From Clostridia bacterium (GTDB lineage: Bacteria; Bacillota; Clostridia; UBA1212; UBA1255): a DNA stretch of 44,211 bases. The notes beneath the pieces are model-generated. The model was not told the DNA's origin and made no database searches. It worked only from the letters and a program-made list of their open reading frames with translations. The position numbers were made by a program, and so were the translations under genes. Shown here piece after piece: positions 9,983 to 16,637 of this stretch; position 1 is the first letter of the stretch, and each line of letters starts with the position of its first letter. Location: contig JAGCTF010000085.1 in assembly GCA_017963755.1 (NCBI GenBank), positions 1 to 44,211 on the forward strand, given 5' to 3'.

Positions 9983-10011
9983 TTTACATTGCTAAGATAA
10001 TATGTTAAAAT
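9983..10011 (+). promoter_or_regulatory. Second copy of the RHS-type promoter
   Basis: TTTACA (9983-9988), 17-base spacer, TAAAAT (10006-10011). Same architecture and mostly same sequence as the RHS promoter at 2402-2430. It would drive the membrane protein at 10145 with a leader of about 125 bases. Confidence 0.65.
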
Positions 10012-10044
10012 CGCAATCGTAAATTTAGACAAGGTAAGGCATAT
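9995..10044 (+). repeat. Promoter/leader repeat, copy 2
   Basis: Direct repeat of 2414-2463 (45 of 50 bases). The two copies bracket the RHS gene, the lipoprotein and the transposase remnant. The stretch from here to 10144 holds no other gene I can see. Confidence 0.8.
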
Positions 10045-10144
10045 GATTTAACCACTTCAGTAATAGTCAGTGCTTTATCCTGGCTTGGTGGGTTAGTCAT
10101 GAAACAAGCAAAAAGTAATGCATGAGTTCATTTAGGAGGAAAAG

Positions 10145-10684
10145 ATGAAAAAAATGTATGCCGGAGGGTGGTTCGAGATAGTACTGATTTTTGGTCCTTT
10201 TTTCGGTATATTTCTCTATGTATTGCCAGGGGTTATTCTGTTCTGTAATTATGGGTTCAACGAAGCAGTATTGATTATCGCAATTTGTGTTTTTCTTATG
10301 TTTTGCGTTTTTGGTATTCTTATATGGCACGGCAGAATTCTGTTTCTTACGTGGATTACTTTCCTTGATGAGTATTTGATCATCAAAACACTTTTTCGGA
10401 AAGCAGTAATAATGCGTTATAATGAAATTGCTGGATGTGGGATAGGTTATTATTTTCATGGAAGAATGATCTCTGGTATTGGTATTATGCGATATTACTT
10501 TTTTTTATCGAACGGCGAATTTGACGATTCCCTTAGGAAAACAATAAACAGATGGAGGCCCAAAAAACAAAAGTACGTTAAAATCGCGTTTAGTCAGAAA
10601 AAATATGATTATATACTGACAAAATTGCCGAAAAATCTTTCAACAATTATTCGTTATGACCACGATCGATTCATTCCGAGGTAA
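10145..10684 (+). CDS. Small membrane protein with possible bacterial PH-like domain
   Basis: 179 residues, start supported by TTAGGAGG 6 bases upstream. Two hydrophobic segments lie at about 9-32 and 38-60, followed by a cytoplasmic domain whose layout (LDEYLIIKTLFRKAVIMRYNEIAG) resembles the bPH-like domains found after a pair of membrane helices in Firmicutes proteins. The gene is AT-rich like the RHS tip and unlike the flanking chromosome, and its promoter copies that of the RHS gene. It could be a second immunity or accessory gene of the island, but no function can be read from the sequence. Confidence 0.7.
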   Translation: MKKMYAGGWFEIVLIFGPFFGIFLYVLPGVILFCNYGFNEAVLIIAICVFLMFCVFGILIWHGRILFLTWITFLDEYLIIKTLFRKAVIMRYNEIAGCGIGYYFHGRMISGIGIMRYYFFLSNGEFDDSLRKTINRWRPKKQKYVKIAFSQKKYDYILTKLPKNLSTIIRYDHDRFIPR

Positions 10685-10818
10685 TTATTTTACGCAGATT
10701 ATAAGCTTGGACCATGGAAGGAAAAGTAGACTGGTACGGAAAAGTATTAGTGGGTAATGCGCAGGTACGATATCCGTTGGCACACGCTTTTCACCAAGGT
10801 AAATCTACCGTCAGGTCC
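10685..10818. other. Gap between island membrane gene and tRNA fragment
   Basis: No gene. A 36-codon open frame at 10714-10824 lacks a ribosome binding site. CACACG at 10781-10786 can pair with CGTGTG at 10818-10823, so part of the stretch may fold together with the tRNA-like end. Confidence 0.3.
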
Positions 10819-10861
10819 GTGTGAGAGTTCTCTCATACAGGTTCAAGTCCTGCTATCCGCA
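10819..10861 (+). pseudogene. tRNA 3' fragment (variable arm, T arm, 3' acceptor strand)
   Basis: A long variable-arm-like hairpin (GTGTGAGA 10819-10826 / TCTCATAC 10831-10838) leads into a T arm with CAGG, loop TTCAAGT and CCTG (10838-10852), then an acceptor 3' strand TATCCGC and discriminator A. No matching 5' strand GCGGATA or anticodon arm is present upstream. A long variable arm points to a Leu, Ser or Tyr tRNA, most likely Leu. A stranded tRNA 3' end followed by its terminator is what an integrase leaves at one border of an island. Confidence 0.5.
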
Positions 10862-10871
10862 CTATAGAATG

Positions 10872-10905
10872 GCCCCGAGATTTACTTCCCGGGGCTGTTT
10901 TCTTT
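10872..10905 (+). terminator. Rho-independent terminator after the tRNA fragment
   Basis: GCCCCG (10872-10877) pairs with CGGGGC (10890-10895) around a 12-base loop, followed by TGTTTTCTTT. The position just after a tRNA 3' end suggests it ended the original tRNA transcript. Confidence 0.8.
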
Positions 10906-11029
10906 AGTGGGTCCGGGCTTCAGCCCGCATCTTTAGCCAAAGGTTTGGCGCCTAGGCGGCAAGACGAAGGCGATGCTCGCTTTCTTTCACCGAAATATTG
11001 GCCGGTTTACATAGTGGCCGGAGCAATGC
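10906..11029. other. Gap before the phosphatase promoter
   Basis: No gene seen. A small GGGCTTCAGCCC hairpin lies near 10915-10930. TTGGCCGGTTTACAT at 10999-11013 repeats exactly the stretch upstream of the second RHS-type promoter (about 9975-9989), but here it is not placed to act as a -35 for a good -10. Confidence 0.4.
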
Positions 11030-11058
11030 TTGAAAAATCGCGCTGTTTTTGGTATATT
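11030..11058 (+). promoter_or_regulatory. Promoter of the metallophosphoesterase gene
   Basis: TTGAAA (11030-11035), 17-base spacer, TATATT (11053-11058). It overlaps the first codons of the longer open frame, which argues for the downstream start at 11114. Confidence 0.7.
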
Positions 11059-11113
11059 CTTTCCGCTCCCGTTAAAAAGAGCAGAAGCACACAGGAGCCC
11101 GGAGGTACGCGGC

Positions 11114-12535
11114 ATGGAACACAGCAACAAAAAACACGCCATATTACTTATAATATTGACAGCGATAGCGGTGCTGACCGTTGTCCTCGTACTCGTTATA
11201 ACGAATATCGGACGCGGCAGGAACAGAGCAGGAACCAAACTGCTGAACATTGCCGTCACTTTCGGAGACGATCCGTGCACGCAGAAAAATTTTTCGTGGT
11301 ATACCGAGGACGATTCTCAAAATGCCGTGATCCAGTATTATCCCGCGTCTGAATCCGATAAGGTCGGGGCTAAATTTGATACATCAAGAGCGGTCACGGC
11401 CGAAGGCTTTACCGAAAGGCTCGATACCTATATTCCGAAAGCAGGGGAGGAGTATTCCGCCTCAGCGGCACTCGAACCGAAATCATACACGCGCCACGCG
11501 GTTTTTGTGACAGGGCTTGAACCGGGCATGCGATATATGTACCGGATCGGAGACGGTAAAAACTGGTCTGACACTGCCGAATTCACTACCGCGCCTGACA
11601 GCTCCGTTTCTGCCGGGAACGGCTTTTCGTTCCTTATTGTTTCAGATATGCAGGGATATATCTACAGTGATTATGAACTCTGGGGTAAAGTCTTCGGTAA
11701 AGCCATGGACAAGTGCGGTTCTCCTGCGTTTATGGTCAATCTCGGCGATTTTGTAGAACGCCAGGACAATGCGCTCGTCTGGAATTATTACTTCGGCCTT
11801 GCCGACGGCCTTGAAAACGTGACCACAGTTCCTGTCGCGGGTAATAAAGAGGATAAAATGTTCCTCAAGTATTTCCTGCTGGGCTCCCAGGACGGTATCA
11901 CAGGCCTGAACGGCTACTATTCTTTCGATTATATGAACGTCCATTTCACCGTGCTCAATACGGGAGACGGTACGAAAGACCTTTCAAAATCGCAGGTAAA
12001 ATGGCTGAAAAATGATCTTTCTTCGGATAAAGCTAAAAATGCCGCTTTCCGCGTCGTACTGGTCCACAAAGCTCCGTATTCCGACAGAAACCATGCGGAT
12101 GATTCCGAGATCGTTAAGATACGCCAGCAGCTCCTGCCGTTGTTCGATGAATACGGTGCGGACGTGGTGCTTGAAGGGCACGATCACTATTACTTCCGCT
12201 CCGAACCGGTCGTGAGCGACGGAACTGTTAAAGCGGAATACGAAAGTTCGAGCGTCAGCGCAGGCGGAGAAAAGATCGACGTATTCAAGCTGCAAAAAAG
12301 CAGTACGGGCTCCTCAGGCGTATTCTATTTTATGCCGGGAGCGTCAGGAGTGAGACAGCACAGCAAGGAATTCAGAGACATGCCCGAGATACTGGCGGCG
12401 CGGTCAATAATTCTTAACGATCCTACTTTCTGCGTGTGCGACGTGACGGAAGATCATATCTACTTCCGTACGTACGAAGTTGACCGCTACAAGCTGACGG
12501 CAACTCCGGTAGAATGCTGGGGGATTCAGAAATAA
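11114..12535 (+). CDS. Membrane-anchored purple-acid-phosphatase-like metallophosphoesterase
   Basis: 473 residues. Start chosen at 11114: GGAGGT lies 7 bases upstream and the promoter is at 11030. An N-terminal helix (9-31) anchors it with the enzyme outside the cell. Residues about 41-160 form a fibronectin-like N-domain as in purple acid phosphatases, followed by the metallophosphoesterase core: SDMQG (D178), NLGDFVE (D212), AGNKED (N244), VLVHKAPY (H318) and EGHDHYY (H356, H358). The usual GNH motif reads GNK here, so the conserved His is Lys at 245. Likely releases phosphate from extracellular phosphoesters; the substrate is unknown. It stands alone, with its own promoter. Confidence 0.9.
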   Translation: MEHSNKKHAILLIILTAIAVLTVVLVLVITNIGRGRNRAGTKLLNIAVTFGDDPCTQKNFSWYTEDDSQNAVIQYYPASESDKVGAKFDTSRAVTAEGFTERLDTYIPKAGEEYSASAALEPKSYTRHAVFVTGLEPGMRYMYRIGDGKNWSDTAEFTTAPDSSVSAGNGFSFLIVSDMQGYIYSDYELWGKVFGKAMDKCGSPAFMVNLGDFVERQDNALVWNYYFGLADGLENVTTVPVAGNKEDKMFLKYFLLGSQDGITGLNGYYSFDYMNVHFTVLNTGDGTKDLSKSQVKWLKNDLSSDKAKNAAFRVVLVHKAPYSDRNHADDSEIVKIRQQLLPLFDEYGADVVLEGHDHYYFRSEPVVSDGTVKAEYESSSVSAGGEKIDVFKLQKSSTGSSGVFYFMPGASGVRQHSKEFRDMPEILAARSIILNDPTFCVCDVTEDHIYFRTYEVDRYKLTATPVECWGIQK

Positions 12536-12555
12536 AGTTTTATCGCGCAGATTTT

Positions 12556-12584
12556 TTGCAATTGCCTCCGTAATTTGATATAAT
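12556..12584 (+). promoter_or_regulatory. Promoter of the 12613 to dnaG/rpoD gene run
   Basis: TTGCAA (12556-12561), 17-base spacer, TATAAT (12579-12584). The start would fall near 12591, leaving a leader of only about 20 bases before the ATG at 12613. Confidence 0.8.
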
Positions 12585-12612
12585 ACGATATCCGGAGGTT
12601 TATGCTGCGGAA

Positions 12613-13530
12613 ATGAAGAAAAAATACGTAAGATCACTTAATGAAATATGGCATGAGAGGAAACGCACCGTAGGCTCGATGCTTGTGCTTTTTGCTGTCG
12701 TAATGGTTGCGATCATGGGCGTCCGCGCCGTGCTGAACTACGTAGATTTCGAAAATCTTAAAAAGATCTTCACTCCGACAGAAGAGCAGCATAAATATTC
12801 CACGCTTTATAACGCCTCGCGCTACTTTTTCCGCATATATTATCCTGAAGATAAATGGGAAGTGGAAGGAGAGACGCACGGTTTCTTTATGGATGAAAAA
12901 ACCGGGCTGGTCGCTGAGATGTACCCGCTCGTATTCGCAGATCCTGTCACTCCCGCGCCAGACTCCGATCCGAAGGCAACTGCCGTCATTTCTACAGATA
13001 AAGTGCGCGATATGTCCCTGGTCATAAGCTATTACTATCGTGAATACACCGATGAGATGCTCGAAGAGGCGGAGAAGCAGGGAAATGATGATAATGACGT
13101 GAATTATGAAAATGACGTTGAAACGCCTGCGCAGGAAGCGACCGGAGGAACGTCAGAGCCTGCCGGTTCGACCCCTGTCCCGGTAAAGACCGACATAGTT
13201 CTGCTCGACCTTGCCGCGGAAAAAGTGCACGGAGACTATGAAGCTTCCGCCGGGCTTTTGTACGATATAAGCGAGCTGAAAACGTATAAGACAGACCGTT
13301 ACGGATATACGCTTCGGTGGTTTACTTATACTTATAAAAATGCTTCGGAAGGAAACCCTGGCCGTAAAACAGATGTCTATATTATCGCGCGAAGCTCGAA
13401 CTATATCGTGATAACCTATGAGGGCATTGACCGCGTAACTTTTCTCGAGACACCTGAAAGCTATACTAAATACAAAGCGGATTTTCTTGATGTACTGAAC
13501 GAATTCCAGTTGTCAGTGTTTGACGACTGA
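12613..13530 (+). CDS. Single-pass membrane protein of unknown function
   Basis: 305 residues. A basic N-terminus (KKKYVRSLNEIWHERKR) precedes one transmembrane helix at about 20-40, giving an outside C-terminal part. The ectodomain has an acidic, Pro/Thr/Gly-rich insert (about 150-195) between two folded-looking halves. I recognise no family. GGAGG lies 14 bases before this ATG, but only 3 bases before another ATG at 12602 that opens a four-codon frame whose TGA overlaps this start (ATGA), so translation may be coupled. It leads a run through the PrsA-like lipoprotein to dnaG, with 32 bases to the next gene. Confidence 0.8.
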   Translation: MKKKYVRSLNEIWHERKRTVGSMLVLFAVVMVAIMGVRAVLNYVDFENLKKIFTPTEEQHKYSTLYNASRYFFRIYYPEDKWEVEGETHGFFMDEKTGLVAEMYPLVFADPVTPAPDSDPKATAVISTDKVRDMSLVISYYYREYTDEMLEEAEKQGNDDNDVNYENDVETPAQEATGGTSEPAGSTPVPVKTDIVLLDLAAEKVHGDYEASAGLLYDISELKTYKTDRYGYTLRWFTYTYKNASEGNPGRKTDVYIIARSSNYIVITYEGIDRVTFLETPESYTKYKADFLDVLNEFQLSVFDD

Positions 13531-13562
13531 CGGTATTAATAAACTGATCTGAGGCGGGAGTA

Positions 13563-14705
13563 TTGTTGAAAAACGGCTCTTTCATAAACGAAGTCAGCAG
13601 AGCGGGGCACGTAAATGCCTGCGCTTTCGCTTTGCGCAGGAAGACCGTTTCGCTGTTCTCTGTCATAATTGCCATGATGCTTGCGTCTGTTGTTTTAGGC
13701 GGATGTTCAAAGCCCGCTGAACAGGACAGCGGGCCTGTTTACGCGGGTGAAACGGTATATAAAGAAGGCGCTGCTATTCCTGATTGTCCGGAAGACAGTA
13801 TTTCTTATAAGCTGCTCCGGTACGTAACGGTTCCTGAATACATTTATTTCGGAGGAGTCACGGGCGGAGCGCCGATATTTACGCGGGAGCTTAAGACCGT
13901 GATACTTCGCCTCAAAAACTGTTTCGCATCGGCGGTGGCGGAAGGCTACGATCTTTCGGAAGAAGAACTTGAAGAACTTGACGCAAATACTAAAAACGCC
14001 CTGTATCTTGAGTATCAGACGGACAGCGAGATCCGGAGCAGATACGAGCAGGAATTTGATACGTACGACGCGGAAAATTTCTGCAATACCGTATACGGGA
14101 TCCCGTTTGAATGGTATATGCAGGTAAAGCGCGAACAGGCGGCCGCGGACAAATACGTTTCCGCACTTGAACCGGAAATTGCCCCCGGCGTATCCGAAGA
14201 CCGCGTCTGGGAGTATTATCTTTCTCATAAGAGCGAATACGATTACGCAGAAGCGGAAATAATATTGACCGCGAGAGCTCCCGAAGATAAAGATGAAGCG
14301 ATGAGGCAGGCGCAGGTCGCAGCCGAAGAGATAAACGCGGCTTCTGATAAAAAGGCAGCATTTGAGGATTCGGCTCTTCAGTTTCCTGAAACACTCGATT
14401 GGAGGGAAGAGTCAGGCAGCGCGGTGCTGATCATGAGCTTGGATTATACAGGGCTTTACGGAGAGATACAGAAAAGAGTTATTCAAGGGGAGGAAAACTG
14501 TTACGCGCTCGAGCATGAAAACTGCATTTACGTGATATTATGCAGTTTTGGAGCAGAATATACGAAAGAACAGTTGTCCGAAAACGGATTATCGGATACA
14601 ATAAGGACAATGATCGCGCGTGCGGAGGCGGAAGAGGCCGCCTGCGGCTACGGCATCACCGACATTAAGGAGATCGCGCTCCCTCATACGGCATATAATC
14701 ATTAA
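13563..14705 (+). CDS. PrsA/parvulin-like lipoprotein
   Basis: Up to 380 residues from TTG at 13563, or 379 from the adjacent TTG at 13566; GGGAG sits just upstream. A basic N-terminus is followed by a hydrophobic core and lipobox LGGC (Cys about 48). The middle is helical and charged; the segment around 200-260 (VSEDRVWEYYLSHKSEYDYA and following) has the look of the start of a PpiC rotamase domain as in PrsA and SurA foldases. The parvulin core motifs are weak, so it may be a foldase-like chaperone without isomerase activity. It lies 19 bases before dnaG. N-terminal region before the hydrophobic core is unusually long (about 27 residues). Confidence 0.7.
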   Translation: MLKNGSFINEVSRAGHVNACAFALRRKTVSLFSVIIAMMLASVVLGGCSKPAEQDSGPVYAGETVYKEGAAIPDCPEDSISYKLLRYVTVPEYIYFGGVTGGAPIFTRELKTVILRLKNCFASAVAEGYDLSEEELEELDANTKNALYLEYQTDSEIRSRYEQEFDTYDAENFCNTVYGIPFEWYMQVKREQAAADKYVSALEPEIAPGVSEDRVWEYYLSHKSEYDYAEAEIILTARAPEDKDEAMRQAQVAAEEINAASDKKAAFEDSALQFPETLDWREESGSAVLIMSLDYTGLYGEIQKRVIQGEENCYALEHENCIYVILCSFGAEYTKEQLSENGLSDTIRTMIARAEAEEAACGYGITDIKEIALPHTAYNH

Positions 14706-14724
14706 AGGCGACAGGACGAGTTCA

Positions 14725-16536
14725 ATGGCAGGAAGAATTTCACAGGCACAGATAGAGGAGATCATAGACAGGAATAACATCGTTTCCGTCGTGGGAGAAT
14801 ACGTCCATCTTAAGCGCAGCGGCGCGAATTATATGGGACTGTGCCCCTTCCACAATGAAAAAACGCCGTCTTTTTCCGTCAATGAAAGCAAGCGGCTGTT
14901 TAAATGCTTTGGCTGCGGTAAAGGCGGAGGCGTCGTTCAATTTATCATGCTCGCGGAGAACCTCGATTACGTAGGGAGCCTCGAATTTCTTGCCCGCCGC
15001 GCCGGTATCGAGATCAAGTATGAAAACGGGAAGAGTGAAAACGACGACAAGCTCAAGCTGAAAAACGATATATTGTCCCTGAACGAAAAGGCGCAGGCTT
15101 TCTTTAAGGATGGTCTTGCGAGATCGAAAGAGGCACAGAACTACCTGGCACAGCGCGGACTTGATCAGGAAACTGTTAATAAATTCGGGCTCGGATTTGC
15201 GCCTGACGACTGGGAGCAGCTGACGAAAATATGCACGTACGGGCCGCTCGGAGTGAGCCCCGAGCTGATGGTGAGCGCCGGACTTGCGCTGAAGCGCGAC
15301 AACGGAACGTGCTACGACCGCTTCAGGAACCGCGTTATGTTCCCGATATTTGACGAGACAGGCAGAATAATCGCCTTCGGCGGTAGAGTGATGGACAAAT
15401 CTCTGCCTAAATATATGAACTCTCCTGAGACTGCGGCGTATAACAAAGGCAGCCATCTGTACGCGCTTAATTTTGCAAGAAAGTCAGGGTCAAAGCAGGT
15501 CATAATCGTTGAAGGATATATGGACGCGATCGCACTTCATCAGAAAGGTATCACTTCGGCGGTGGCTTCGCTCGGTACCGCTCTTACGATAGGGCAGGCG
15601 AGGCTGCTCAAGAGGTATTTTGAAGAGGTAATAATAGGTTACGACAGCGATTCGGCAGGCCAGACGGCGACTGTGCGCGGGATGGAGATACTGGCGGCGC
15701 AGGGGCTCAGGGTTCGGATACTGAAACTCGGAGTCGTTGACAGCGAAGTAAAGGATCCCGATGAGTTTTTGAGGAAGCATTCTGCCGAAGACTTTATGGT
15801 CTGCGTGGAAAAGGCAGAGACGCTCGTGAATTTCAAAATAGAAATTGCCGCCCGCCGTTTCCCGCCCGAAAAAGAATCTGAACTGCCTGACTTTATAAGG
15901 CAGACGGTGAAGATCATTGCCGCCGAACCGAGCGCTTCGGTAAGGGCTGTGAATATTGCCTCGGTATCTAAAAAGTACGGGATAGATGAAGTTTCGCTGA
16001 AAGAAGACGTTGAAGCGGCCGCTTCAGGAGACGCACCCTTAATAAATACGGAGCGTGTCCAGGGCGCGTATAAGCGTGTACAATACAGAAAAGGCGAAGA
16101 AAATGCGGCGCAGAGTCCGGAACTGTCGCCTGACGGAAAAAGGCTTGACAGGCTCGAAAAAAGAATGATCATTTACCTGGCAGACAATCCTTCGGATATT
16201 CCTGCGTACATCGATAAATGCCGCGAGGAATTCTGTTTCGAGGACAACAAAAATCTTGCCAATATTTTGCATTCGTGGTATATTAACGGGTACGCCGTAA
16301 AGAGGGAGACGCTTCTGGTCGATTGTTCTTCTAAGCTCTCCTCTGAACTTACGGATGAATTTGAGCAGGTAGGCAGTATGACGACAGCGGCGGAGCTCTT
16401 AAAGAATCTCAAAAAATTCCGTTTTAAGTATGAATACGGTCTGCTGACTGAAAATCTCCGCTCTGCGCGTACTCCCGAAGAAAAAAGTGCCGCTATGAAA
16501 AAACTGAACGAACTGATCCGGAGCAGCCGCACGTGA
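14725..16536 (+). CDS. dnaG: DNA primase
   Basis: 603 residues; makes RNA primers for replication. Start at 14725 (AGGA 8 bases upstream); a longer open frame from 14620 overlaps the previous gene and is not used. The CHC2 zinc finger is complete (C40, H43, C61, C64 in CPFH...CFGC), followed by the catalytic core with TOPRIM motifs VEGYMDA and GYDSDSAG, and a C-terminal helicase-binding domain (roughly 450-603). It precedes rpoD as in the macromolecular synthesis operon, but rpsU is not upstream; a foldase-like lipoprotein and a membrane protein take that place. Confidence 0.97.
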   Translation: MAGRISQAQIEEIIDRNNIVSVVGEYVHLKRSGANYMGLCPFHNEKTPSFSVNESKRLFKCFGCGKGGGVVQFIMLAENLDYVGSLEFLARRAGIEIKYENGKSENDDKLKLKNDILSLNEKAQAFFKDGLARSKEAQNYLAQRGLDQETVNKFGLGFAPDDWEQLTKICTYGPLGVSPELMVSAGLALKRDNGTCYDRFRNRVMFPIFDETGRIIAFGGRVMDKSLPKYMNSPETAAYNKGSHLYALNFARKSGSKQVIIVEGYMDAIALHQKGITSAVASLGTALTIGQARLLKRYFEEVIIGYDSDSAGQTATVRGMEILAAQGLRVRILKLGVVDSEVKDPDEFLRKHSAEDFMVCVEKAETLVNFKIEIAARRFPPEKESELPDFIRQTVKIIAAEPSASVRAVNIASVSKKYGIDEVSLKEDVEAAASGDAPLINTERVQGAYKRVQYRKGEENAAQSPELSPDGKRLDRLEKRMIIYLADNPSDIPAYIDKCREEFCFEDNKNLANILHSWYINGYAVKRETLLVDCSSKLSSELTDEFEQVGSMTTAAELLKNLKKFRFKYEYGLLTENLRSARTPEEKSAAMKKLNELIRSSRT

Positions 16537-16637
16537 CGGAGTACGGGTTAAAGCGCGAAGCTGATGTAACAATGTGAGTGTTTAAGGTAACATATATAGA
16601 GTAGTTTACCGGGAATTGGAAAGGGCTGAATCTACGA

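Noticed and set aside
10097-10459. 120-codon frame antisense to the 10145 membrane protein
   Set aside because: The plus-strand gene has a strong ribosome binding site and membrane helices; this one is a shadow of AT-rich sequence.
10714-10824. 36-codon frame before the tRNA fragment
   Set aside because: No ribosome binding site and no similarity I can recognise.
10758-10861. Complete class II tRNA gene
   Set aside because: No 5' acceptor strand pairs with the 3' TATCCGC, and no 7-base anticodon loop on a 5-base-pair stem can be built; kept only as a 3' fragment.
11030-11113. Upstream start for the metallophosphoesterase (28 extra residues)
   Set aside because: This start lies in the promoter -35 box; the ATG at 11114 has its own ribosome binding site.
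14620-14724. Upstream start for dnaG (35 extra residues)
   Set aside because: It overlaps the preceding gene by 86 bases, and the ATG at 14725 matches the normal DnaG N-terminus with a ribosome binding site.
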